Below, in pieces: positions 10,430-20,414 of a DNA stretch of 64,000 nt. The notes below the pieces were generated by a model. The model was given only the letters and a program-made list of their open reading frames with translations. It did not search any database and had not been told where the DNA came from. The stretch is from contig OX463829.1 in the NCBI GenBank assembly GCA_949825045.1, forward strand, positions 25,948,715 to 26,012,714, given 5' to 3'. Numbering within the stretch: position 1 is the first letter of the stretch; every line of letters starts with the position of its first letter. The position numbers and the translations under genes were made by a program. The DNA comes from Argyresthia goedartella (lineage: Eukaryota; Arthropoda; Insecta; Lepidoptera; Argyresthiidae).

Positions 10430-10560
10430 GTTTCTACGTGTTTGTAATATGTAATTAAGTACGTTTTGCACTTCCAACAACAGGGGCGGGGGGATTTGAA
10501 CCCGTGTTGAGAGCTCGCATTCGGATAGTCCAATAAAATACAGCAAGTACACCGGATTTT
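10430..10560 (-). repeat. Possible tRNA-like SINE relic
   Basis: On the minus strand, CGGGTTCAAATCC (complement of 10488-10502) matches a pol III B box, preceded by TTGGACTATCCGAATGCGAG. No clear A box and no second copy in the window, so this is weak. Bases 10210-10430 hold nothing recognisable. Confidence 0.3.
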
Positions 10561-10604
10561 GACACAGGTTATTAGTGGCATCGAACTCCAACGCAAATAT
10601 TATA

Positions 10605-11300
10605 TTATTAGAGGCTCAATAATGCACTTTTACATGTCAGACACTTATTCATGGGGAAATAGTAGTTTATGTGACTGCTACATAATGGAGGGCATTAATA
10701 CTCGAAAGTGGTGTTATGAAACGAGCCGAAGCCGAGATTCATAATAATATCACTCGAGAGTTTTAATGCCTAATTATGTACAGTTACTTACACTAGTTTA
10801 TCTACACACATATCATAAGCTCTCTTTGATGTGTTCAGGAACCGCATGTTTGACCGGCATTGTGGCATTGATCTTATCTCTGCAGTTGTTTAGCTTGTTC
10901 TGTAGTACCAACTTCACAGACAAACTAGGGGCGGCACAGAGGCGGGCGTCGGCGTTCGAAATTTGAATGTCATAATATGTAGAAAATTTACACGTTATGG
11001 TCATAATGTACAAATTTTCAGATAAGACATGAGTTTTTACCAAATAGTTTTACATTATGCTGGTCTTAACGTGCGGTTTTTAGACGCAGTAAAGAGGGTT
11101 TATGATACGTGTGTAGAAAAAATAAATCAAATATGATCAACTAAACTAAAGTAACTGATTATGGTTTGAGTTTGAAAAAGGAAATTTCCTTTTTAAGTGG
11201 TGATTCATACCTGAATCTCGCGCAGGGAAAGGAAACTCCATCAACTCTACCGTACTTCGAGAATACGCCCGTCAGAGAAGAGAGCACCAAGAAACTCTAC
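10605..11300 (+). repeat. Dispersed repeat R4, copy 1, interrupted by Helitron-like copy C
   Basis: Left part AATAATGCACTTTTACATG and right part AAATATGATCAACTAAACT through CTGAATCTCGCGCAGG and GCCCGTCAGAGAAGA match the uninterrupted R4 copy at 40490-40860. The gap between them is exactly the Helitron-like copy C. Other copies are at 31833 (plus) and 58573 (minus). Confidence 0.75.
10660..11117 (-). mobile_element. Composite Helitron-like element, copy C
   Basis: Full two-module copy inserted in R4. The uninterrupted R4 copy at 40540 reads CATGGGAAAAAAACAAATATG. Here CATGGGGAAA is followed by the element and then AAAAAATAAATCAAATATG, so the boundaries TAGTAG...TGTAGA (plus-strand reading) are supported by a natural empty site and no target duplication is needed. 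Confidence 0.75.
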
Positions 11301-11310
11301 GAGGTTGTAA

Positions 11311-12330
11311 TTTTTAGGGTTCCGTAGAGAAATAAACAACCCTTATAGTTTCGTCAAGTCTGTCTGTCCGTCCGTCCGTCCGTACGTCACAGCAACTTTA
11401 TGCAGAAACTATTAAGACTCACAGTTGAAACTACGTATGTAGATGTATTCTGTATACCGCTTTACGATTTTTATACAAAAATTGAAAAATTATAGTAGTT
11501 TATGTGACTGCTACATAATGCCTAATTATGTACAGTTACATACACTAGTTTATCTACACACATATCATAAGCTCTCTTTGATGTGTTCAGGAACCGCATG
11601 TTTGACCGGCATTGTGGCTATGCAGTTGTTTAGCTTGTTCTGTAGCACCAACTTTGGGCGTCGGCGTTCGAAATTTGAATGTTAGTACCAACTTCACAGA
11701 CAAACTAGGGGCGGCATGCAGGCGGGCGTCGGCGTTCGAAATTTGAATGTCATTATATGTAGAAAAAGTACACATAATGACCGTAATGTGTAGTTTTCCA
11801 GATACGAAACGAGTTTTTACCAAGTAGTTTAACATTATGCTGATCGTAACGTGCGGTTTTTGAACGCAGTAAAGAGGGTTTATGATACGTGTGTAGATAA
11901 AAATAATTAAAGGAGGATACATGGAACTGAAACCAGACATTTTTTTCCATCAAACCTATATGTGTGGGATGCCTACAGAAAGAAAAAACGACGTTGAGTT
12001 TCCTGAAACCATTTTTCCTCAAAGTAAATAGTTAAAGAGACAGACCCTTCCAAAGTGAAAAACGTGTCCCCCCCCCCTCTAACTTTTAAAGTAAGAAAGT
12101 GAAAAATCTACAAAAAAATATATGCTGTGTATCTCAATACACAATTTTAACGAAAATTAGTTTGAACAAAATAAAATAAGATATAAAACATTCATTAAAA
12201 ACCGCAAAGATAACTTTGCCATTCATGCAAACAGTATGAAAACAAACTTACAACACAAAAACATCCAGTCACATAATTATTTATTACAACGGAACCCTAC
12301 AATGGCGAGTCCGACTCGCACTTTTTTAAA
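11311..12330 (-). repeat. Family T repeat, copy 5, interrupted by Helitron-like copy D
   Basis: Left end TTAGGGTTCCGTAGAG with CTGTCTGTCCGTCCGTCCG, right end CGGAACCCTACAATGG followed by CGAGTCCGACTCGCAC. These are the two inverted ends of family T. The 11493-11897 element lies inside. The distal half (11898-12330) is AT-rich with a poly-C run near 12068 and no coding signal. Confidence 0.65.
11493..11897 (-). mobile_element. Composite Helitron-like element, copy D
   Basis: Same ends and A|T flanks. The first foldback is collapsed as in copies B and F (GCTACATAATGCCTAATTATG), while the second module is complete. The internal unit GGGCGTCGGCGTTCGAAATT appears twice. Confidence 0.72.
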
Positions 12331-12775
12331 TTTTCTTCCAGACACGAAAGGCAACTAAAGAAGTAGTGACCACCAGAGCTCACAATTGCTACGCTGAACG
12401 AACCACTCAATTTAATATACCATGGTTGCTTAACAGCCTACCCGCTTGGGCCATCTTTGGAACCGGAGTTTCGGAACTGGTTCCGTACGAGACATTTAAT
12501 TTACTTGTATGGAACAGATTCCGTACGAGGCTTTTATTTTACTTGTATGGAACTGGTTCTGATCAAGTAATTATCGTTTTCACCAGCCGTGTACGGGACT
12601 GATTATATAATCTGTGACTGAAGTAAAGACGGGTCTAAAATAGATTGAAGTCCTTTTTATAAGAAAATATAAATAAATCAAACAATTATTAAATAAACAA
12701 ATCTATATTTATTTAAAGTAAAATACTTCACTTAAATAAATTTACTTAAATATCCTCTTTACCTAAGAAATTATC
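12331..12775. repeat. GGAACTGGTTCC-type repeat and AT-rich spacer
   Basis: Bases 12455-12565 (GGAACCGGAGTTTCGGAACT and two to three GGAAC..TTCCGTACGAG blocks separated by TTTAATTTACTTGTAT) are the inverse of the 38-bp tandem repeat at 22320-22470. The rest (12600-12775) is AT-rich spacer with AATAAA-like strings. Confidence 0.6.
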
Positions 12776-13215
12776 TTAAAATTTCAAAGCATCAGGAGAG
12801 ATTAATTCAACGCAGTGGCCTACAGTTATTAAGCCATTTTTTAAATTGGAAACTGCACTGTCAATTTCATGGTTCATTTCAAGATAGATTTTCGCCTTCT
12901 TGTTGGTTTTGAAAATATTAGTAATTTTCGTTTCTTTGATCAATATATTCAGTAAATCTGCAATTGTTGTGTTTTTTCCCCAATAAAACGATTAATGCCA
13001 TCCTTCCAAATTATTTGTGGTTCGTAGTTGCTCTTCGTTACAACAGCAAGTTTTATTGAAGTTAGTTTTCTCTAGCCATTGGTTTTTGAAATAAGCGTTA
13101 AATTCTTTTATATCCATACCAGACGGGCCCATACGCATTACATGGGATGCGATACCACTTGCTGTGAGTTTCGGTGACAAACGTGCAATTCCGGCACATC
13201 GTGACACGTGCAGTT
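12776..13215 (-). pseudogene. FLYWCH/MULE transposase remnant, C-terminal part
   Basis: Reads CAGIARLSPKLTASGIASHV, then FNAYFKNQWLEK, RTTNNLEGWH, an in-frame TAA (12992-12994), and then NTTIADLLNILIKETK to a stop at 12776-12778. The CxxIARL..L.P, YF.NQW and R(T)TNN.(L/V)E.(W/F)H strings are typical of the C-terminus of Mutator-like transposases in insects. The N-terminal part lies at 20415-21104 on the same strand. LINE C and a gypsy element separate the two. Confidence 0.65.
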
Positions 13216-13232
13216 GCTTAATAATAATATAA

Positions 13233-13527
13233 TGTGTGTTTTGGAGAGCTTGTATCCTCACAACAGATAATGAAACAAAAACCAAATTGCGTTGTTCTGA
13301 AAGAAAGACATTTTATTAAAACCCTGGTTTATCCATTACAGTATTTCACCATTATGGCAAGTACAGTTTAAAGGTAAGTTATTATAAGACTTACCTGAAA
13401 GAAAAACAACAATTAAAGCTATTATTCACTTAATTATTCACATATTTATGAATCTTGCCGACATCTTTGACAACCTTCAAAATGTACCAAAGACTACGGA
13501 AACGAGACGACGACGTCTCGTTTTACA
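13233..13527 (-). repeat. 3' LTR of the gypsy element
   Basis: Nearly identical to 17855-18147. In element orientation it begins TGTAAAACGAGACGTCGTC and ends CCAAAACACA. It differs from the other LTR mainly by GAAACAAAAACC in place of GATAAAAACC and one A/C change near 13448. Confidence 0.9.
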
Positions 13528-13537
13528 TCTCCCCACC
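13528..13537 (-). promoter_or_regulatory. Polypurine tract
   Basis: GGTGGGGAGA in element orientation, directly against the 3' LTR. This is the expected primer site for plus-strand DNA synthesis and confirms both the orientation and the LTR edge. Confidence 0.8.
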
Positions 13538-13561
13538 AAAATTGAAAACGCACGCGTTTTC

Positions 13562-16320
13562 CTAAAAACTATTTTCCGGTAAAGGGACAAGTTTTGTTAT
13601 GTGGAAAAGGTTGGATTCCGATTTTTTATGTCCTGCGTCTAATCTATAAATAGAGTTTGATAACTTTTCTAAAATTTTAAATGGACCAACTTTTAGTTCG
13701 TCTAGTTTTTTTCGGTTTATTCGATTTCCATTCTCAACATATACTGAATCTCCTACTTTTGGTTCATAATGTTTTCTTTTTTTGTCGAATTGTTTCTTGT
13801 TATAATTGTGTGACTTTATTGTATTTTCTAATGCAATTCTTCTATCTTTAAATAAACTTTGTTCTGTTACTTTTTGTTTTAATTCCTCAGATAGGATATC
13901 TATATTTTTTCCTTCCAACAAATATTTTGGGGAAAAACCTGTCACAGTATGTTCCGTTTCATTATATCGTTTAGTACATTCCTGAGCAATAGTTGTCCAG
14001 GCCAATTAGGGTTTAATCTTTCATTCAAACCATTTGAGAAAGGAGCGTTGACCGCAGTAAAGATGATGGGTATCTTCATTTTCATTAAAAAGTTTTTAAA
14101 ATCTTTCGAATTTATGCCTGGATACTGATCAGATAGAATAAGGCCTATTTTATTATCTCCCTGTGGATTTTTTTCAATAAGCTTTATAAAATCATTTGAG
14201 TTTTGAGTTTTGGATGTTAAAATGTAGGCATATCTTGTGAAATGATCTACTAGAAGATGTAAATATGTTTTTGTAGAACGTGAGCTACCAAATCCACCAA
14301 TGGTGTCTATCGATACTATTTCAAAGGGATAAGTAGCGGGACCTAAGTGAGACATCAGGCCAAATTTTAATTTTGCTCTAGATTTGTTTTTTTCGCAGAT
14401 TCCACAGTTTTCACAAAATTTTCTGATGTTGTATGTTAAATTTTTTGCTATGTAGAATCGTTTTTTTTTATTTTCCATCTGTTGTATTCCTATGTGACAG
14501 TAGAGATAATGTATTTGTTCTATAATTTTCTTACTAAATTCTTCGGTTAATACAATCTTCTCTCTTTTTCCAATCTTTTTATAGTATATTGTATTTTTAA
14601 GTATAAGTTTATTTATATTTTGTTTTACATCTTCATTTATATTTTGATCACCTTGTATGTCTTCTATTTTTATATAGTTAACTATTTTTAAACAGTCATC
14701 TTGATTTTCGTATGATTCTAATACAGGGTTTCTGCTCAAACTATCTGCTTCTAAATTATATTTCCCTGGAGAATATTTTACCTCAAAATTAAACTGTGAT
14801 AGGTAGTATGCGAGATCGCCTAATTCTTCATCTGTTCGGGCCTTAATATTCATTTTTTCTAACGGTTTATGGTCCGAATAGACCGTAAAGGTTTTACCCA
14901 TTAGCCAGTGCTGCCAATATTTTACAGCTTCTTTTATTGCTTAACATTCCAGATATATGGCTTTTTTCTTTTTCTGGGAATCATTTAGTTTTTTTGAAAA
15001 AAATGCGCAGGGCTTTTCTTCGCCATCAAGTTGTGGTTGTTTTAAGATCGCGCCTACACCCTGTATACTAGCGTCTGTATAAATAAGTATCGGCAGATCT
15101 GGATCATAAATTGCCAAAATAGGTTTAGAGCATAGTAGTTTTTTTATAGTCTCAAATGATTCTTGACATTTTTCCGACCAAAGAAATTTCTGTTCTTTCC
15201 TCAGCAAATTATGTAAAGGATCCAATGTGATGGACATATATGGAACATATTTCCCGTAAAAATTTATTTTACCTAGAAACTGTCGAACATTCTTTTGTGT
15301 TTTTGGAATAGGAAAATTCTTTATAGCAATTAAATTATCCTTCAATGGAGTGATTGTATTATCTTTTATCACATGACCTAAATACTTGACAGAGTCCTGT
15401 GCAAAGTTACACTTTGAGAATTTTAATTTAAAGCCTTCCTCTGCGATCGCTTCCAATAACAAGGAGAGGTGTTTTATGTGTTCTTCGAATGTTTCTGAGA
15501 ATATCAAAATATCATCTATGTAATTTACCGTGAAATTAGATAATTTGTGTTTTCTTATGATACTGAACATCGCCTGAAATTTTTCAGAGAATATTAAGCA
15601 GTAGCTTAATATTCTCTGAAAAATTGCAGGCGATGTTTTTAAGCCGAATGGTAAGCAATTCCATTGAAAGTGACCTTCCTGAGTAATGAATGCTGTCTTT
15701 TCTCTATCTTGAATTTTAAGCGGTATAGCCCAGAATGCTGAGTTGATATCGAGTGTTGAGAAGAACTTACATCTTTTTGTCTTGACCATTAAGTCATCGA
15801 TCAGAGGGAAGGGTTGTGATTGAGGAACCACAATTTTATTTAAGTCACGAAAATCTATGCATAATCTTGATCTCCTTCCATCTTTTTTTTTAAATGCCAG
15901 TGTTACTGGGGCGGCAAAAGGACTATACGACTCTTCAATAATTTTTTTTTCCAATAAATTTGATATTTGTTTTTCTATTTCCTTCATATCCTCAAAAGTG
16001 CACCTATATGGTCTTTTGCTGCAGTATTTATCTACTAATAGATCAATATGTGCTTCATAGCCTTTTACCGTGCCTATATCATATTTATCTTTAGCAAAAA
16101 GGGTATTGTATTTGAAAATCAGATCATCGATTTGTGATTGTTTCTGCTGGTCTAGATGGTCTACAGTAATGTTAAAGTTTTCAACTTCTATGTTCTCATT
16201 GAAGTTTATTTTATACTCCAAATCAATATCCTCATTTTTACTGTTCATACTTTCTTTTTCCTTTACACTACCTGTATAGCCAGGAATCTTTGTGTTTTGA
16301 ATAATTATATCATCTTTATA
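13562..16320 (-). pseudogene. Gypsy pol: RT, RNase H, integrase; broken
   Basis: RT motifs run from YSPFAAPVTLAFKKKDG and SRLCIDFRDLNKI through FSTLDINSAFW and FGLKTSPAIFQR to YIDDILIFS. RNase H follows (ILIYTDASIQGVGA), then an in-frame TAA at 14941-14943 where the flanking frames agree (14901 start is in phase). Next come VYSDHKPLE, the integrase zinc region (HYLYCHIG...CENCGICEKNK) and the catalytic core (SIDTIGGF; LILSDQYPG; NGLNERLN). The GPF/Y region VGPFKILEKLSNSIYRL is reached only after a shift and probable deletion near 14006. The frame is open upstream of the first ATG (16248) to about 16320. A 33-bp inverted duplication at 15567-15636 adds about 13 codons inside RT without breaking the frame. 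Confidence 0.88.
15567..15636. repeat. Inverted duplication inside gypsy RT
   Basis: Arms 15567-15599 and 15604-15636 are 33 bp with one mismatch and a 4-base spacer (AGTA). In the coding strand the duplicated piece follows FQRILS and is followed by the normal IIRKHKL...YIDD. The extra codons are therefore an insertion into an otherwise collinear RT. Confidence 0.85.
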
Positions 16321-16637
16321 ATCTTCTTTTTCATTTTTTTTATATTTTGCGTAATTTCTAATCTTTCATTTTGGATCAATTGAAACGTTTCTATGCAATC
16401 TAGCCCAATTAGGAAATCGTAGTCAAAACTTTCGTCTATGACAAAAACATTATTTTTTTCTCAATAGCAAATATTTTTATCTTTAAGTTAACCATTCCTA
16501 TAGGTTTTTTAACACCATTAATCGTTTTCAAATTCGCATTATTTTTATTGTCTTTTATAGTGTTTTTTTTTCAAGGACAATAATCTGGAATTTATTAAAG
16601 ACACATTAGAGCCGGAATCATAGATTCCCGTGGTTTC
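16321..16637 (-). pseudogene. Gypsy protease, frameshifted
   Basis: Aspartic protease of the retroelement. ETTGIYDSGSNVSLIN carries the catalytic D-S-G (codons at 16611-16619), and FLIGLDCIETF is the hallmark C-terminal hydrophobic-G strand. The two lie in different frames, and the breaks fall at runs of A (T on the plus strand) near 16563-16570 and 16452-16460. The start is in frame with gag and separated from it by one TAG. Confidence 0.75.
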
Positions 16638-17819
16638 CTATGTATCATTTATCATTAATTTTATTTTAATTAATGGTGTTATTTTTAGTTTTTTTGGATT
16701 AATATCATTTAATTCTGTCTCTAATTCCGAATTGTTAACGCTTCTTATCTGCTCTGTTTTTGGTCTGTCACTGTTTTTGTTTTTAAACCAACACGAGGAT
16801 TCCGGATGATAGCGATTTCCTTTATTTTCTTTTTCACAAATCTTACACGGAATGTATTTATTTCTTTCTCTAAAATTAGTTTCGGAACTGCCTATCTCTT
16901 TCTTTTTTTCGATATTTTTTTTGTTCACCAAGTATTCTAAACCTCTTATAGCATTAAATAAGTCCTCGGTTTCCTTCAAATCATTCCTATCAATTTTATC
17001 CGCTACAAAATTTGGTAGCCCCGTGGCAATTAAATCAATTAAAGTGATTTTATCTATTGATTTATTTACCTCCAATATTAATCTTTCTTTTTTTAAAGCG
17101 TATTCTAATAATGAGCCTTGTCTATATTTGAATAAAATTGCATACCTGACCGGCGACCAACCTTTGTCCGCAAAAGTTTCACAAAACTTGTTTTTCCACA
17201 CCGACCATTCAGAATCTACTGTATGTTTTATAAGCATGGAGCCATACCAGTCTAGACAAGAATCCATCAAAAATAACCTGAAACATTCAATTTTCTGCAC
17301 ATTTTCAACTATTTCTAAACGTGCACATTCCGTTTCAAAAATAGTCATCCATTGCGACACATTTGATGTTTTTGTATTGAATTTTTCGATCAAAAATTTC
17401 TGTGCCAATTTCTTTACATTACTATGTGGTTTAGGTGTATCTTTCTTTGTTTCAGTCACACTTTTCAAAATCTTCGTTAAAATTTCATCTGAGATTCCCG
17501 CTGAAGGTGGTTTCTGTGGGATTTCTTCCAGCAAATACCCTTGAAACTGCATATTTCCATCTTGATCTCTATAGACTTTGCTCATCTCTGGTGTTAATGA
17601 TATCCACACCTGTCTCTTCTCGTGTCTTTTTTGTATAGTATTCTTTACGTTTTGATATGCTTGAGTTGCTAAAACTGCTTCGTGTAGCTTTGCCGGCTGA
17701 TGCTTTTCCGGGACCAGAAACGTGCTCATGTCGGTATCCGTGATTGAGGTTATGCACATGATATTTGTTTTTGGATCTTCACCTGCTCTCACCATAAATT
17801 CAAATTTTAACTTATCCAT
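16638..17819 (-). CDS. Gypsy gag polyprotein, intact frame
   Basis: 393 residues starting at the first ATG, 35 bases inside the 5' LTR. Capsid-like middle (WMTIFETECARLEI; FLMDSCLDWYGSML; WKNKFCETFADKGW) followed by a basic stretch. One zinc-knuckle-like cluster, CKICEKENKGNRYHPESSCW, has spacing C-x2-C-x9-H-x4-C, so it is atypical. The protein would package element RNA into particles. It ends at TAG (16638-16640); the next codons continue in the same frame into protease. The start is unambiguous because no upstream in-frame ATG fits between LTR and gag. Confidence 0.85.
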   Translation of the reverse strand: MDKLKFEFMVRAGEDPKTNIMCITSITDTDMSTFLVPEKHQPAKLHEAVLATQAYQNVKNTIQKRHEKRQVWISLTPEMSKVYRDQDGNMQFQGYLLEEIPQKPPSAGISDEILTKILKSVTETKKDTPKPHSNVKKLAQKFLIEKFNTKTSNVSQWMTIFETECARLEIVENVQKIECFRLFLMDSCLDWYGSMLIKHTVDSEWSVWKNKFCETFADKGWSPVRYAILFKYRQGSLLEYALKKERLILEVNKSIDKITLIDLIATGLPNFVADKIDRNDLKETEDLFNAIRGLEYLVNKKNIEKKKEIGSSETNFRERNKYIPCKICEKENKGNRYHPESSCWFKNKNSDRPKTEQIRSVNNSELETELNDINPKKLKITPLIKIKLMINDT

Positions 17820-17854
17820 TGTCGATAAACAGCTGTAGAATTGTTGTTTTATAA

Positions 17855-18147
17855 TGTGTGTTTTGGAGAGCTTGTATCCTCACAACAGATAATGATAAAA
17901 ACCAAATTGCGTTGTTCTGAAAGAAAGACATTTTATTAAAACCCTGGTTTATCCATTACAGTATTTCACCATTATGGCAAGTACAGTTTAAAGGTAAGTT
18001 ATTATAAGACTTACCTGAAAGAAAAACAACAATTAAAGCTATTATTCACTTAATTATTCACATATTTCTGAATCTTGCCGACATCTTTGACAACCTTCAA
18101 AATGTACCAAAGACTACGGAAACGAGACGACGACGTCTCGTTTTACA
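17855..18147 (-). repeat. 5' LTR of the gypsy element
   Basis: Carries the element promoter in principle. It contains ACGAGACGTCGTCGTCTCGT, a near-palindrome, at its outer end. The 35-base leader between it and gag starts TTATAAAACAACAATTC and shows no TGG primer site for a tRNA, so the priming mode is unclear. Confidence 0.88.
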
Positions 18148-20414
18148 ATAATAATAAGCCTTTATTCAAAAAAAAATGTTCTATAACCTAGCACGCATAA
18201 AAGATAATTTAGAAACAATCAGTCTTATTCGGAGATTTATAATAAATTGCATTTAGGCATAAGGCCGTTGTAGTTCAGCCCACTGTCGGTGGATCGGGCT
18301 CGCGAGCCACGAGCGCGCGGCGCACATGACACTAATGGTGAAGGCGCGCAGGCGCTCGGCGGCGCCGGCAGTCACATGACGCACGAGTCCGTCCCACCCG
18401 GGCAGGCGCGCCGACGCGAACATCTCCGATGCGCTACACCAGCGCGGCAGGCGGTTCAGGGCTCTCCATCCGTTGTTATATTGAACCCGTAGTCGGCTGT
18501 ACTCTCGTTTGGTGTAGTTACACCACAACTCGGCAGCGTATATACGCTGCCGAGTTGCTTCACTGTTCACTGCCTTCTACACCACTATATAGTGGTGTAG
18601 AAGGCAGTGAACAGTGCACGCTTTACATTTTCGCTGCAGCGGTGAAAGCGTCGGGCCAGCATGTTCGCCTTGACACAAAGTGCTCGACGTTGTCTCTCAA
18701 CGTCCCTGTCATCTTTTAGATCCGAGTCTATTATATGGCCGAGGTATTTGGTCTCCTCCACGCGAGTGAGTACTTGGCGATTGAGAAGTAAAAGAGGGAT
18801 CTCGGTAGGCGTGTTTTTAGATTTTCAAACTATGAATACGGATTTGGTGGCGTTATATATCATGTTATTCTGCTGGGCATACTCTTCACAAATAGCCAAA
18901 AGACGCATCGCAGCAATGGAGGGGGCGACCAGCACCATGTCATCTGCATAGCTCACGTGGTTGACGCACACGCCATCCATGAAACAGCCGACCCCTTCAT
19001 CCGCGAGGCGCCGACTTAGCTCGTCCATCTAGAGTTTGAAAAGAACTGGTGAAGCTGTTCCTCCCTGTCGTACCCCGCAGTTAAGCGGCATCGGTTCTGA
19101 TAGGGTTCCGTTCCATCGTACTACGTTCTTCTGTTACTGATGCCATTGCGCTAAAATGGATATTATGCTCTCAGGAATGCCTCGTTGACGCATTTTGTTC
19201 CAAAGCAGCGCAAGTGACGCTCTATCAAAAGCCTTGCTGAGGTCCAAATAGCAAGCGTATGTAGATGTATGTCGTTTTTGTAATAGCCCGCTACTTGTTT
19301 TACAAAGTAAACCGCCGTGGTCGTCACGGAATTCTTCTTAAAGCCCATCTGATGATCGGAACTTTCTAGATATTCTTCAGTAAGCTTCAGCAGAACTCTC
19401 TCAAATAATCTGGCTACAATAAAGGGGCTATAGGTCTGTAGTTATCCGAGCTGGCAATGTCCTTCTGTTTGTTTTTGCAAAGGGGAACGATAACGTAGAA
19501 CTATAATGTATTGGTCAAGGCATTTGGGATGTGTCCGGTTTTTAATATACCCTTGAAAAGTCCTGCGAGTATAGCGCTCATAGGTGCGTCAGCGTCTTGT
19601 AAGTGTTCTATCGACAGACCATCGAGACCGGTTGATTTTCCGCGTGCTGTAGCCATGACTATTTTATGAACAAAGGTGGCTGTTATAGTTTTTTCATAAG
19701 TGAGATCACTTGCTGTTAATGATGATGGTGTCAAAGTGGAGGAAACGGGTTCAGATTGTGTGAAGTTATAGATAAACAGATCTGCGATGTCTTTATCATC
19801 TGTTTTCCCATCTATGTTAAATGGTATAGATCCTCGATTTTTGCATTTTGTGTTTTTTTCTGCTAAAATTTGCAAAAGTTCTTGTCATTAAAATGTCGTG
19901 CGATGCTATCCATACGATGTTGTTCTACGTTCTATTGACATTTTTTGAGTGCGTTTTTGAAGTTAATACGTGATTGTTTTCTTAGGTTAGCAATATCTCC
20001 TTCTCTCGGCCGGCCGGCATTCCACTGAAGTAAGGCGCTTCGCGATATGGCGTATAGATCGGAAATATTATCGTTCCATCCTGCTATGATTTTTACTTGT
20101 TTCTTTCCTTGTTTCTTCTTGGGGCCAAATGCTTGACTGCTGTATTGCGCAGACCAGTAAATTTTAGGTGTCGTCTATTTGTTGCGCTGATGAGAAGCCT
20201 GTCCAGAAACCTTGTGTTTGCTTCATTTGCTATTCAATAAACTGGACGTAGTGTTTGGCTTGCAATACTGAGCGAGGTTGCCATTTATATTTATTACCTA
20301 CTCTGTTTGCAGATACGTGAATTTTGGTTAGGCCTTGTATTCTGAGGTGTATACTCATGGGGTGATGATCTGTCCAGGTGACGCTTGCTGTCTTCTATTA
20401 TGCTGTGAATTTAT
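18148..20414 (-). pseudogene. LINE C: non-LTR retrotransposon, heavily broken
   Basis: Minus-strand remnants in order: the end of an endonuclease (SVTWTDHHPMS, about 20390), RGKSTGLDGLSIEHL (19660, RT domain 1-2 region), ALLERL-type pieces, CVNHVSYADDMVLVAPS with the catalytic YADD at 18939-18950, and a C-terminal tail ELWCNYTKREYSRLRVQYN...LPRWCSASEMFASARL (18253-18540). Many stops and shifts. The 3' end is a (TTA)n tail, part at 18148-18160 and part left of the gypsy insertion at 13218-13232. The clade is uncertain. Two perfect palindromes disrupt it at 18529-18616. Confidence 0.78.
18529..18616. repeat. Two adjacent perfect palindromes in LINE C
   Basis: A 32-bp palindrome (CAACTCGGCAGCGTAT and its complement) and a 56-bp palindrome (28-bp arm starting CACTGTTCACTGCC, centre CTATATAG), separated by CTT, with no spacer in either. 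In the coding strand the ancestral order should be ..FTAFYTTIYAAELWCNYT; the inserted bases are inverted copies of both halves. Confidence 0.9.

Larger units (their letters stand above)
13233..18147 (-). mobile_element. Gypsy-type LTR retrotransposon, full length, 4.9 kb
   Basis: Two LTRs of 295 and 293 bp (TG...CA ends) flank gag, protease, RT-RNase H and integrase on the minus strand. Flanking bases are ATAA on both sides, a likely 4-bp target duplication, although the (TTA)n surroundings leave the edge ambiguous by a few bases. There is no env frame: only the polypurine tract and the LTR follow integrase. Between the LTRs I count about two substitutions and one 2-bp indel, implying a recent insertion. 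Even so the coding part has several stops and shifts. Confidence 0.92.

Noticed and set aside
16852..17544. 230-codon frame opposite gag
   Set aside because: Antisense shadow of the gypsy gag gene; hydrophobic Phe/Ser-rich composition is a by-product of A-rich coding on the other strand.
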